A stretch of DNA of 48,277 nucleotides, taken from the IMG/VR virus record IMGVR_UViG_3300008110_000702, positions 1 through 48,277 of that record. The stretch is one strand, 5' to 3'. Under the pieces are notes generated by a model. The model ran no database searches. It saw only the letters and a program-made list of their open reading frames with translations, and had not been told where the DNA came from. This DNA is from a virus. Numbering within the stretch: the stretch's first letter is position 1; the number at the start of each line of letters is the position of its first letter. The translations under genes and the position numbers were made by a program. Shown piece by piece: positions 25,563 through 34,459 of this stretch.

Positions 25563-28500
25563 TTATAGACCTGCGATTTCGCCAGTGTTCTTCAAACGCA
25601 ATGGAATGTAGATAAATTCAACTGCTTTAACTGGCTCAACAGCTACATCAACCCAAAGTTCATTTCTATCAATTCTAGCAGGAGTATTATTGCTTTCATC
25701 ACAAACTACTAGGTAGTCGTAAAGAGCACGTTGTCCAACTAGTTCTAACATCAATGAATCGACAGCACCTTTGATCTCATCTCTAGTGATCTTATCGTTT
25801 GGTTCAAACACGTATGGTTTAGCTAGTGCATTTAGTTGTCTACGTAGGTAAATCACTAAACGAGCTACGTTAATACGATCAAGTGCGCTGGCTGCTTTTG
25901 CTCTAGTGCGCTGACCGTAGTTTACTAGACCGCTGCCTGTAAAGAATGTAATTGGATTAATCTTTGATTCATAAAGTGTATCGCGTTGACCGTTGTTTAG
26001 TGCAACTGATCTAAATTCACCTTCTGCATCTACATACCCAACTGCTGTAGCATTTGTAATACCGCCACGACGTAGTCCGGCTGGTGCAAACCATGGATAA
26101 GCTACTTGATCGTTAAGAGCAATAGTTCTTAACATCATATGGCTCGGTGGAACAACTACGTTGTTACCAAAGTTATCGCTGGTAAAGCCCCATGGATAGA
26201 ACATAGCCATGTATTCGTCGTAACTTACTGCGCCTAGATCGTTGTCTTCTAGAGCTAGACGTTGGTTAGTACCCCATCTATTCAAGCTAGTAGCATCTGG
26301 TGTTAAACGTGCTGGTGTATCACCAACTACAAATGCTGTTAGTCCACGATCATAGTTTAAGCTAATTAACTCACCTATTAACTCTGGATATCCTGGGCAA
26401 GCCATCAAGTTAAACACACGACTTTCTTCGTCACGAATTTGTTGATTACTGTTCACCAACGCTTGCAGAGCTTGTACAACTACCTTGCGCTGTGCTTGAC
26501 GTCCGAAGCTTCCACTTCCGTCTGGGTTATTAGCACTCTCTGTTACCCAACGATGTGTGTAGTAAGCCTGCATTGACTCGCCAACAGGTGCATTAAATCT
26601 TGTGTTGTCTGCTGTAGTGTCAATGTAACTTTGTTTAAATTTCTTAACGTTGAATCCACTTCTACGTAGATTCCATAACAACATACCTTTTGGATATAAT
26701 GCTGGATCTGGGCAGTCAAAGTCTACGAAATTACTTGTGAGTAATTCTTCAATAGTTCCGGTAGGTGCATTATCAGCAGTGCCGCCATCTGTTCCTTGTC
26801 TAGCATCTGCAAATAAGATACCTTCGTCTGTTGACTGGTCAGTCTTATCTACTAATACCCAACGATCTTTAACTGGCTTGTTTAGCAAGTCTGAATCGTA
26901 TTTGTAAATTGTTGGATAGTTTTCAATGTCGCTGGTGTCGATCCATAGGTCGCCGGTTTCAAGTGCTGAACCATCGCTTTGTTTTTCTGGTGCTGTAGCA
27001 GCTACCATTGGGCCTGCTGGATCAGTACCTTCTGCAAAGTATGGGCTTGTTGGACTCTTATAGCCCACCCACTTGTCGCCATCGTGAATCATGATATCAA
27101 CTTCGTCAACTACAGAGCTGTACCATAAAGTACCGTCTTCTGCAAGACTACCTGGATTATCTGCTGAACTGATATACACTAATGGTACCCAGTTGCTGGC
27201 CACATAGCCTGATGCTGTTTGGCCTACTGGTGCTGTTTGAATCCACTCTGTGCCTTCGCCAAAGTTAGCTTCGCTAGGCTCATATTGATATGCAGTTGAA
27301 AAACCTAATGGATTTAATGGAGTGTTCAGTCCATTGGTAAATCTAATCTCGCCGCCTTTATTATGTTTAATTACTAAACGGTTTTGACTATCAACTTCTG
27401 CAGTAATGTTTACATAACCGTTAGCATTGATCACAGTTGCGATAGTTTCTGCATCAGAAGAGTCGCCGGCTGCTGTAAATTGATTAACTTTGTCAGCATC
27501 AATAACAGCATCACCTACTAATGATTCTGCCATATTAAACACATAATCTTCGCCGCTGGTAAACATACCTGTTATAATCTTTGCACTTCTAACCACAGTT
27601 GCTCCGATAGCAGCTCTGCGCCATGCTTTAAACTCTGCTACACGTGGTGTAGAGTCAGCTGTATCGTCGTGTTCTTGATAATTGTATTGTACATATACTG
27701 TTCCAAGAGCAATGTTTGCGCCACCGCCTGTTTTATCTAAACTAGCAATAGCTTCATGACCGTTGGAATATAATGGTGTAGTGATGCTGTCCCACAATAG
27801 TGTTTGGCCGTTCCAGCGTTTAAATCTCCAACGAGCACCTAGATTGCTTTCTGTAGTCTTTAACCACACAGAACCTGTAGGACGTGGATATGTATCTTTT
27901 CGTTTAAATGTAGGAACTTGTGTATGCTTGCTGATTGTCAAACGTGGGTTATAATAATCACCGCCAGCAATTCCCAATGTTGTTAATAGGCCTGCTGTAC
28001 TAGCAGCACCAATTTCAACTAGGTTAGAATCGTCACCAACATCACCGCTTTCGCCGTTGTGGTAAATTTCTAGTTTGTTATTAACTACCGAAGCAGTTAC
28101 ACCGCTGCCACCTAATATTGGATTAGCATTAATTGCATCTACAAGTTTAGCCAATGTGTTGTTTGGACCAACTGGTACTAAAATTGATTCACCGTTAATT
28201 TCAATAACGTTGTTAGCAGTGAGCGTAGAGGCTGCTTTAGTACCAGCTACAGTTGGCCATGAAGCTTGCCATTGATTGCTGCCTACTAAAACCCAAGCAC
28301 CTGAACGATTCTTGTAATATAAAGTATTTGGATGGAGGCTAGTTAATGCAGGTCTGTTATCGTTAGCATCACGTACAGCAACAAAAGCGTAGTCGCCAAT
28401 CTGACCACCTGCTTTTGTATTTGGAGCACCAGTAAGTGGATCAACTTTATTTGGATCTGTAACTACAAGTGGGATTTTGTTAGTAAATGTCTGGCCACCA

Positions 28501-28970
28501 GATGAAGTAACTGCTGCGCCATTCCACTCAAAAACGCCAAATGCTGTAACACTAGTATCTAACCAGTGTGTTCCTGGGATAGGATTAGCAATTGGAGCTT
28601 CTGCTGAAGCATTTAGTTCATCTAAATCAATATTAGCTCTAACAACATAAGCACGATTACTTACGCCTAACAAACTGTAAGCAGCCTGTAGACCGTATTC
28701 GTTCTGTTCACCTGCGTGAATCGGATTGTTATTAGAATCTGTCTTGAACGATGGATCGCCAAAAGTATCTACAAGATCCTTCTGACTGGTTATTAAATAT
28801 ACTTGGCCGGCGTTGGCCTTTAAGGTACCTGGAGCTGTTCCGTCTCCTGCACCGTTAGTTTTATTTTCTGCTGAAGCAACGACAATTAAAGGTACGGTGC
28901 CAGGCTCAGCTGGTGTATAAAACGATTCGTCAACAACTTTGACTTCTACGCCTGGTGAAGTTAATGCCAT
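25563..28970 (-). CDS. 18: Contractile tail sheath protein gp18, enlarged
   Basis: 1135 aa compared with 659 in T4. The N-terminus (MALTSPGVEVKVVDESFYTP, VPLIVVASAENK) and C-terminal third (FNLMACPGYPELIGELISLN, PSHMMLRTIALNDQVAYPWF, APAGLRRGGITNATAVGYVD, INPITFFTGSGLVNYGQRT, and the ending VEFIYIPLRLKNTGEIAGL) are the conserved sheath parts. Between about residues 130 and 720 lie inserted beta-rich modules with repeated W-G-D and ETGDLWIDTSDIENYPTIY-type motifs like those in phage fibre proteins. The sheath contracts to drive the tube through the envelope. It has AGGAG at its start, and CTAAATAA, a possible late box, about 30 nt upstream. Confidence 0.94.
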   Translation of the reverse strand: MALTSPGVEVKVVDESFYTPAEPGTVPLIVVASAENKTNGAGDGTAPGTLKANAGQVYLITSQKDLVDTFGDPSFKTDSNNNPIHAGEQNEYGLQAAYSLLGVSNRAYVVRANIDLDELNASAEAPIANPIPGTHWLDTSVTAFGVFEWNGAAVTSSGGQTFTNKIPLVVTDPNKVDPLTGAPNTKAGGQIGDYAFVAVRDANDNRPALTSLHPNTLYYKNRSGAWVLVGSNQWQASWPTVAGTKAASTLTANNVIEINGESILVPVGPNNTLAKLVDAINANPILGGSGVTASVVNNKLEIYHNGESGDVGDDSNLVEIGAASTAGLLTTLGIAGGDYYNPRLTISKHTQVPTFKRKDTYPRPTGSVWLKTTESNLGARWRFKRWNGQTLLWDSITTPLYSNGHEAIASLDKTGGGANIALGTVYVQYNYQEHDDTADSTPRVAEFKAWRRAAIGATVVRSAKIITGMFTSGEDYVFNMAESLVGDAVIDADKVNQFTAAGDSSDAETIATVINANGYVNITAEVDSQNRLVIKHNKGGEIRFTNGLNTPLNPLGFSTAYQYEPSEANFGEGTEWIQTAPVGQTASGYVASNWVPLVYISSADNPGSLAEDGTLWYSSVVDEVDIMIHDGDKWVGYKSPTSPYFAEGTDPAGPMVAATAPEKQSDGSALETGDLWIDTSDIENYPTIYKYDSDLLNKPVKDRWVLVDKTDQSTDEGILFADARQGTDGGTADNAPTGTIEELLTSNFVDFDCPDPALYPKGMLLWNLRRSGFNVKKFKQSYIDTTADNTRFNAPVGESMQAYYTHRWVTESANNPDGSGSFGRQAQRKVVVQALQALVNSNQQIRDEESRVFNLMACPGYPELIGELISLNYDRGLTAFVVGDTPARLTPDATSLNRWGTNQRLALEDNDLGAVSYDEYMAMFYPWGFTSDNFGNNVVVPPSHMMLRTIALNDQVAYPWFAPAGLRRGGITNATAVGYVDAEGEFRSVALNNGQRDTLYESKINPITFFTGSGLVNYGQRTRAKAASALDRINVARLVIYLRRQLNALAKPYVFEPNDKITRDEIKGAVDSLMLELVGQRALYDYLVVCDESNNTPARIDRNELWVDVAVEPVKAVEFIYIPLRLKNTGEIAGL

Positions 28971-29079
28971 ATTAAACTCTCCTATGGGGTTTCATTATAC
29001 TTTTATTTAGCGGTTTTTTCTAAAATGGACCCGTAATACACCTATGAAAAGGGGTTAAAAAGGTGAGCATAAATACAGT
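28971..29079. promoter_or_regulatory. Divergent regulatory gap between gp18 and the HNH-like gene
   Basis: 109 bp. The minus strand has CTAAATAA near 29002-29010 and TAGGAGAG before gp18. The plus strand has CATAAATA at 29068-29075, four bases before ATG 29080. Both boxes resemble T4 late promoters. No other structure seen. Confidence 0.45.
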
Positions 29080-29418
29080 ATGCCCAGACCATTATGCATT
29101 TGCGGTTTTAGACCCGCCGCTATTAACTACCATAAAAATGGTAAAACATACTATCGCAAAAAATGCGAAGTATGTCTTATTGGCGGAGTAAGTAAGGGTA
29201 TCCCTAAATGGTATAGAGATGGATTTAGGTTAAGTAACTCTTGTGATAAGTGTGGCTTTAAAAGCAAACACAGAGAGCAGTTTAACGTCTTTCACATGGA
29301 CGGAAACTTAAACAATACTAAACTTACTAATCTTAAGTGTATATGTGCCAATTGTCAACGCACACTAGCTAAAGAAGGATTTAACTGGCGACGAGCTGAT
29401 CTTCAACCAGATTTCTAA
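29080..29418 (+). CDS. HNH-like zinc protein
   Basis: A 112-aa protein with two zinc-binding halves: C7-x-C9 ... CEVC, and CDKCGFKS ... CANC. The C-terminal half FHMDGNLNNTKLTNLKCICANCQ follows the HNH pattern (H-x-D-G-N ... N-L ... C-x-x-C), but the usual histidine after the last CxxC is Q. It may be a nicking or recombination-type endonuclease or a degenerate, DNA-binding form. Reading from ATG 29080 there is no Shine-Dalgarno at normal distance. It is a lone plus-strand gene that converges with and overlaps the dNMP kinase gene by 38 bases; this suits a mobile or late-acquired gene, but similar proteins occur in other T4-like marine phages. Confidence 0.7.
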   Translation: MPRPLCICGFRPAAINYHKNGKTYYRKKCEVCLIGGVSKGIPKWYRDGFRLSNSCDKCGFKSKHREQFNVFHMDGNLNNTKLTNLKCICANCQRTLAKEGFNWRRADLQPDF

Positions 29419-30028
29419 TCTGCGAGAATAAATCATCAATACTGCCGTTGTTATCAATTTCGCAGTCTATTCCTCGACCTATCCATGCTGTTTCGCTGGC
29501 ATGAATTTTTAGTGCTTCCATACGTGCTTTGCTAATAGCCCATGACATATTTGTTGGACCAGCATTTACATTAAGTGCATCTTGATACCACCCTGGGTCA
29601 GCACCTCGAACTACTCGCACTACTTTGCCGCCTGCGTTATGAATGGCTTTAATTTCGTTAGGAAATCGCACATCTGAAATAACAATATTATCACTGGTCT
29701 TACGCATTTTGTTTTCTAAACTGGCAATCCAAACGTCGTCGTGAAAACCTTGTCGGCAAACTTCTGTACCCCAGTATTGCAAAATCCATCGAGGAGTTAG
29801 GTTAGGCATATTGAGTCGTTCTGCCCACCAAGGATCTACACGCTCACGCCACTCACGGGCTTCTTTGGTGCGGCCTTCTAACAGGGTTCTGTCCCATCCA
29901 AATACTGCGGCAACAGCATCTTTAAGTGTATTAGCAAATGAATCACGGCGGAATCCGTGAAAGTTAACAAGATAGTCTGCGGCAGTATCTTTGCCCGAAC
30001 CGATAAATCCAACGAAGCCAATGATCAT
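29381..30028 (-). CDS. 1: Deoxynucleoside monophosphate kinase (T4 gp1-like)
   Basis: A 215-aa P-loop kinase. Walker A GFIGSGKDT is at residues 6-14; DSFANTLKDAVAAVFGWDR, ILQYWGTEVCRQGFHDDVWI and VISDVRFPNEIKAI are typical of phage dNMP kinases. It phosphorylates dNMPs to dNDPs to feed phage DNA synthesis. Slightly shorter than T4 gp1 (241 aa). It is set among tail genes and has its own sigma70-like promoter and a palindrome over the start region, suggesting early expression separate from the late genes around it. Its 3' end overlaps the HNH-like gene. Confidence 0.88.
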   Translation of the reverse strand: MIIGFVGFIGSGKDTAADYLVNFHGFRRDSFANTLKDAVAAVFGWDRTLLEGRTKEAREWRERVDPWWAERLNMPNLTPRWILQYWGTEVCRQGFHDDVWIASLENKMRKTSDNIVISDVRFPNEIKAIHNAGGKVVRVVRGADPGWYQDALNVNAGPTNMSWAISKARMEALKIHASETAWIGRGIDCEIDNNGSIDDLFSQIRNLVEDQLVAS

Positions 30029-30050
30029 AGTATCTCCTAGGTGATACTAT
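30027..30050. promoter_or_regulatory. Palindromic operator-like site over dNMP kinase start
   Basis: ATAGTATC and GATACTAT form perfect 8-bp arms around a centre TCCTAGGT whose core CCTAGG is itself palindromic. It spans the predicted transcription start, the AGGAG Shine-Dalgarno and the first base pairs of the ATG. Because transcription would begin within it, a DNA-binding repressor site is more likely than an RNA hairpin. Confidence 0.55.
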
Positions 30051-30078
30051 ATTTTATACTATTTTATAACTTTGTCAA
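30051..30078 (-). promoter_or_regulatory. Predicted sigma70-like promoter of dNMP kinase
   Basis: On the minus strand a perfect TTGACA (30073-30078), 16-bp spacer, and TAAAAT (30051-30056, 5/6). The expected start site is near 30044, inside the palindrome. It is the best host-type promoter in the window. Confidence 0.65.
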
Positions 30079-30082
30079 GAAT

Positions 30083-30466
30083 TTATACGCCATATTTGTT
30101 GCGTTTTGGTTTAGCAACAGGGCTTGTTTTATTTGTAGTGTTTAATTCTTCGCTGTTCATGTTGCCGTCATTGACATCTTTATAATCGGCACCAGCGGCT
30201 TTGTACGCCATCTTGAGTATGTCTGCTTCTTCTTTGGTATAAGGAAATGCAGCTTTGCGTTTGCCAATCCAACTTTTAGCATCTATGTCAGGCATTGTTT
30301 TGCCATCGGTCGATGCCGCCGCCATGCCTACACGAAATTGAACATAGTCACTGTTAGCTCTTTCTGCGTCTCCAAATGTGTGTACACCTCGAGTAGACTG
30401 ATTTTGACGCTTGGTCATTTTAGCCTGTTTTACTTTTGCTTCGGTGATAATTTCTTGAACTTTCAT
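30083..30466 (-). CDS. Small conserved-type protein after gp13
   Basis: A 127-aa basic protein beginning MKVQEIITEAKVKQAKMTKR, with GVHTFGDAERANSDYVQFRV and SWIGKRKAAFPYTKEEADIL and ending KPKRNKYGV. The short MKxQEIITE N-terminus occurs on several unrelated T4-like marine phage proteins, from memory. Its ATG comes immediately after the gp13 stop, so the two are co-translated. A packaged or neck-associated role is possible but not shown. Confidence 0.6.
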   Translation of the reverse strand: MKVQEIITEAKVKQAKMTKRQNQSTRGVHTFGDAERANSDYVQFRVGMAAASTDGKTMPDIDAKSWIGKRKAAFPYTKEEADILKMAYKAAGADYKDVNDGNMNSEELNTTNKTSPVAKPKRNKYGV

Positions 30467-30467
30467 A

Positions 30468-31229
30468 TTAACCTATTACAAATGTATAACCAGTTCCGCC
30501 ACTGATTAGAGTTTCTAGTTCTTTGTCTAATTTTTCTAATTCTTCTTTGCTGGCAGATTTAAGATCGGCACCATTTAACTGCGTTCCTCCTTGAGGTCCA
30601 GCAATAGTTCCAAATTTGCTACGTGCTTCTCCTAATATACCTTTACAAATAGCTAGAGTATAATCTTTAATCCACTGTCCTGCATAGATGTCATTAATAA
30701 GATTAAAATCTGGTCTGTAATTATAGCATCTTAACAGTAATGTTTCTTTTTCAGTAAACGGTCTTTGTAGAATACGTAATGTATGCGAATACGGAATCCA
30801 CTGAAATTCAATGTAGCTACCAAACATACGTCCTACCATTTCTTGATATTGTGCAAAGAAATCATATGTAGCAATACCACCAAGTGTTGTTGCATTTAAC
30901 AAATATGTATTAGTATAGGCTAAATTAAATGGCTCAAAATTAGTGCCTGTGCCTACAGATCTACTTCCTAGCGATCGTCTAAACACTGATCTTACTTCAA
31001 CAATTTCGTCAGGAAGTTTGTAATCATTAGTATCTCTTTCTAACTCAATAAACATGTAGCTTTCTTCAACCGCATTTGGGCTGCGCTGTCTAAATCTAGA
31101 TAGCGTTTTATTAAGAGCTGCTTCGTAGTGTATAGGGTCAAGTTCAACGTCAATCATCCCGTCGCCTAGCATGGCGCGAACATAGTCGTAAACTTTCTGT
31201 TTTTCAGCTTGAACATTAATTTCTAACAT
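30468..31229 (-). CDS. 13: Neck protein gp13
   Basis: A 253-aa protein (T4 gp13 is 309 aa). The N-terminal VRAMLGDGMIDVELDPIHYE followed by a helix, and the C-terminal WIKDYTLAICKGILGEARSK, then GPQGGTQLNGADL and a final GYTFVIG, line up with the start and end of T4 gp13 (its WVKDYATALAKE ... GGVTIDGQRL ... FGILVG). gp13 caps the head after packaging and, with gp14, joins it to the tail. A GATAAATA box and a GGGAG Shine-Dalgarno precede it; gp14 diverges from the same 39-bp gap. Confidence 0.8.
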   Translation of the reverse strand: MLEINVQAEKQKVYDYVRAMLGDGMIDVELDPIHYEAALNKTLSRFRQRSPNAVEESYMFIELERDTNDYKLPDEIVEVRSVFRRSLGSRSVGTGTNFEPFNLAYTNTYLLNATTLGGIATYDFFAQYQEMVGRMFGSYIEFQWIPYSHTLRILQRPFTEKETLLLRCYNYRPDFNLINDIYAGQWIKDYTLAICKGILGEARSKFGTIAGPQGGTQLNGADLKSASKEELEKLDKELETLISGGTGYTFVIG

Positions 31230-31244
31230 TGGTGTCTCCCAGTA

Positions 31245-31261
31245 TATTTATCGAATAAATA
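31245..31261. promoter_or_regulatory. Back-to-back late promoter-like boxes between gp13 and gp14
   Basis: Minus-strand GATAAATA (31245-31252) faces gp13, 15 nt before its ATG. Plus-strand AATAAATACTG (31254-31261 for the octamer) faces gp14, seven nt before its ATG. Divergent boxes one base apart suggest simultaneous late expression of the two neck proteins. Confidence 0.5.
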
Positions 31262-31268
31262 CTGTACT

Positions 31269-32873
31269 ATGCCACGTTTATCACTTTACCGTCCCGAAAA
31301 GGGCAACGACTCATCTGAGATGTTTCAGGTTGGCGGAACAGACGTTTACGTTCACAAATACATGGGTCCATCCCTAGTAGCTAACGGTACTGCTGATCAA
31401 CCCACTATTGATTCGTACAATGTTAAAAACATACAAGATCTACTGTTTTTAGAAAATCGAGATAGAAAGTATGATCCTAGCATTTATAGAATACGAGGCG
31501 TTTATAACGTACAAGATCTTGACTTTAATTTAAGTCAGTTTGGTTTATTTCTCGATAACGACACATTGTACATGACCATACATATCAACGATTTTGTTAA
31601 TACTGTTGGCCGCAAACCTATTAGCGGAGATGTATTAGAAATTCCGCATCTCAAAGATGAGTTTGCTCTTAACGATTTAGATGTAAGTCTACCTAGATAC
31701 TATGTTATCAGTGATGTAGGCCGAGCTGCTGAAGGATTTAGTCCAACATGGTATCCTCATTTATACAGATTAAAATTAACTAAAATCAGTGACAGTCAAC
31801 AGTATAAAGAAATTTTTGATCAGAAGATTGTTGATCCAGTAACTGGTGAAGAAACTAATAATACGTTGCGTGAGTTGTTAAGTACTCAACAAAAAGTATT
31901 AGACATAAACGATCAATTAATTGCTCAAGCAGAAGCAGACGCTCCCAAGAGCGGTTACGAAACTCGACATCTGTACACATTAGCAGTTGATGCATCTGGT
32001 CACGCTGCACTAGAGTCAGTTGACGATACTAGTTTTCCTCCAGACTCGTCATCTACTAACATTGATGCTAGTAGAGTTTTAAAGAGACCAAAGCGCAGCG
32101 GCTACCAAGGTTACCTAGTTGGTGACGGAGTTCCAGAGAACGGTGTTGACTTTGGGCACGGAATACAATTTCCCAATAATCCCTATGACGGTGATTTCTT
32201 CTTAAGAACTGATTTTTTACCTAACAGATTATTTCGATATGATGGAGCTCGATGGGTCAGAAGAGAAGACGATGTACGCATGACAATGACTAACACTGAC
32301 ACTAGAAGTACACTCAAAGGAACATTTATTAACAATAGTAATAAAGTTGGAGTTGGATTTATTGCCAGCGATGTTTATAGAGTTGAAGAATTTAAAGTTA
32401 CAGCATCTATAGCTACTGTAGGAACTGATCTTGTTCTTACTGTAAGTTACATGCCGCCAGGTAAGATTATTAAAACAGGGTATGTGTTTAATTTACCAAA
32501 AATTCCCACTGATGCAAATGTCTATAATAGTGTAGAAATTGAATCTATATTGTCAGGTTCGGGAGGCATTGGCACTTATAAATTGGTAAGTACAACGGGC
32601 ATAACCACTGTATCTAACAGACAAATTACACTTATAGGATTTAAACAACATCTCCTTACTCAAACTTATGTAGCAGGTATGTTTGCCAATGTTAATTTTG
32701 GTGACAGTCTTGTTCCGTCAGTAACTGCTAGTTCAGGAACTGGCGGTAAAGTGTTGTTGACATTTAGTGAAGCAGCACCAACTGATTATGAAATAGAATG
32801 GCAGCTATATTCTGGTTCAACAAACGAAAGAGTGGCTATTAGCAAGGCTCTTAAACCAAAGGCTGATTTATAA
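31269..32873 (+). CDS. 14: Neck protein gp14, enlarged
   Basis: A 534-aa protein, twice T4 gp14 (256 aa). Residues 1-195 are the gp14 core: MPRLSLYRPEKGNDSSEMFQ, VYVHKYMGP, LSQFGLFLDNDTLYMTIHIN, ISGDVLEIPHLKDEFALND and LYRLKLTKISDSQQYKEIFD. The rest is an extension with a fibre-like NPYDGDFFLRTDFLPNRLFR / YDGARWVRRED module and a beta-rich end. gp14 is part of the head-tail connector. It starts the plus-strand neck operon and its stop overlaps the gp15 ATG by one base. Confidence 0.78.
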   Translation: MPRLSLYRPEKGNDSSEMFQVGGTDVYVHKYMGPSLVANGTADQPTIDSYNVKNIQDLLFLENRDRKYDPSIYRIRGVYNVQDLDFNLSQFGLFLDNDTLYMTIHINDFVNTVGRKPISGDVLEIPHLKDEFALNDLDVSLPRYYVISDVGRAAEGFSPTWYPHLYRLKLTKISDSQQYKEIFDQKIVDPVTGEETNNTLRELLSTQQKVLDINDQLIAQAEADAPKSGYETRHLYTLAVDASGHAALESVDDTSFPPDSSSTNIDASRVLKRPKRSGYQGYLVGDGVPENGVDFGHGIQFPNNPYDGDFFLRTDFLPNRLFRYDGARWVRREDDVRMTMTNTDTRSTLKGTFINNSNKVGVGFIASDVYRVEEFKVTASIATVGTDLVLTVSYMPPGKIIKTGYVFNLPKIPTDANVYNSVEIESILSGSGGIGTYKLVSTTGITTVSNRQITLIGFKQHLLTQTYVAGMFANVNFGDSLVPSVTASSGTGGKVLLTFSEAAPTDYEIEWQLYSGSTNERVAISKALKPKADL

Positions 32874-34459
32874 TGCAATATTTTTACGATGGTCAAATAA
32901 GAAGATATCTTTTGCAAATCATGAGATTAGTGAGCAACTTCGTTATAAAATACGGGGATGGAACACTGGTACGTGTTCCGGTAGTATATGGTGATCCGGA
33001 TAGACAAGTGGCTAATATCATTAATCAGAATAGTGAAAATACTGTAGTAAGTGCCCCTAGGATATCAGTCTACATTACCGGATTAGAATTAGATAATAGT
33101 CGTCTAGGAGATCCTAGTTTTGTAGGTAAGGTACATGTAAGAGAACGCGAAGTAGATCAAGACGGAAACTATACCACTAATCAAGGTAACAGTTATACTA
33201 TTGAACGTCTTATGCCCACTCCTTATAAATTATCTGTAAAAGTTGATATTTGGTCTACTAGTAATGATCAAAAATTACAGATACTTGAGCAAATATTAAT
33301 GCTGTTTAATCCTAGTTTAGAAATTCAAACTACAGATAATTATGTTGACTGGACTAGTTTAACTGTAGTTGACCTTACTCAAGTAAATTATAGTAGTAGA
33401 AGTATACCAGTAGGTGCGGCAACAGAAATTGACATCGCTTCATTATCTTTAGAAACACCAATCTATATTAGTCCCCCAGCTAAAGTAAAACGTCTTGGTG
33501 TTGTTACTAATATTGTCACTAGTATTTTAGGCGGTATAACTGATAGAAATGATGCATTTGTTGACGGGTTTGGTAGTGATAGCAATATAGGATTAAATGG
33601 ATCATGGATCGCTACACCTTTATCAAATATAAATTCTACACCCGGCAATGATAATATTGAAGTTGATGGGAATCAAATAAGATTAGTAAATAATGGATCT
33701 TACATATCTTGGTTACAGCTTTTAGAGCAATATCCTGATTTATATAAACCAGGATTGAGTAAAATTTATCTTAAACAACCGGACGGTACATACGTAATCG
33801 GTTATTGTACAGTAAATCAACTTGACGATACTGTGTTACAGGTAAATTGGGATATTGACACATATCCATCAAACACTCCAATCGTGTCAAATTTTAGATC
33901 TAACCTAGGCACCTTTGATGCTATAATTGATCCAAGAAGAACTAGACCATCTAATGTAGTGCCTGGTACTAGATATCTTATTTTAGAAAGCATTGGAGGT
34001 GGCATTAGAGATACGTTCACTGCTGAAAATAGCGTATATACTATCAATACTGATGTATTGCATAAAAAAGTTTACGATCATAAAATATTTGTTGATGGCG
34101 TTGAAGTAGGCTCGGGTAGTAGCAGAGTACCTGATAATAAAGAAATTGGCAACTACTATATTACATTAGATAATCCAGCTGCCTCAGGTAGCATTATCAA
34201 ATACGAATTATATATGAATGAAGACGGTCCTGATGCTTGGAAAAATACTAACGGCAGTGATTTTATTGCAGAAGCTGACGACATAATTGAGTGGGACGGC
34301 AATACTTGGAACGTAATATTTGATGCTCAAGAGAGCAATGATATTATCTTATATATGACCAACGAGTATAGTAATACACAGTATAAATGGAATGGTGTGT
34401 ATTGGAGTAAGAGCTTTGAGGGCGAGTATCAAAGAGGAAACTGGAGTCTTGGAATCTAA
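32873..34459 (+). CDS. 15: Tail sheath terminator gp15, enlarged
   Basis: A 528-aa protein (T4 gp15 is 272 aa). MQYFYDGQIRRYLLQIMRLV, then VRVPVVYGDPDRQVANI, PRISVYITGLELDNSR, PTPYKLSVKVDIWSTSNDQK, QILEQILMLFNPSLEIQ and a C-terminal SLETPIYISPPAKVKRLG align with T4 gp15's YFYNSSFRRY, VPITYASKEHFMM and VEQILPYFQP. gp15 caps the sheath and tube and joins the tail to the neck. Residues about 215-528 are an added beta-rich region with fibre-type WDGNTWNVIFDAQ and YKWNGVYWSKSF motifs. The Nudix gene begins near its end. Confidence 0.86.
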   Translation: MQYFYDGQIRRYLLQIMRLVSNFVIKYGDGTLVRVPVVYGDPDRQVANIINQNSENTVVSAPRISVYITGLELDNSRLGDPSFVGKVHVREREVDQDGNYTTNQGNSYTIERLMPTPYKLSVKVDIWSTSNDQKLQILEQILMLFNPSLEIQTTDNYVDWTSLTVVDLTQVNYSSRSIPVGAATEIDIASLSLETPIYISPPAKVKRLGVVTNIVTSILGGITDRNDAFVDGFGSDSNIGLNGSWIATPLSNINSTPGNDNIEVDGNQIRLVNNGSYISWLQLLEQYPDLYKPGLSKIYLKQPDGTYVIGYCTVNQLDDTVLQVNWDIDTYPSNTPIVSNFRSNLGTFDAIIDPRRTRPSNVVPGTRYLILESIGGGIRDTFTAENSVYTINTDVLHKKVYDHKIFVDGVEVGSGSSRVPDNKEIGNYYITLDNPAASGSIIKYELYMNEDGPDAWKNTNGSDFIAEADDIIEWDGNTWNVIFDAQESNDIILYMTNEYSNTQYKWNGVYWSKSFEGEYQRGNWSLGI

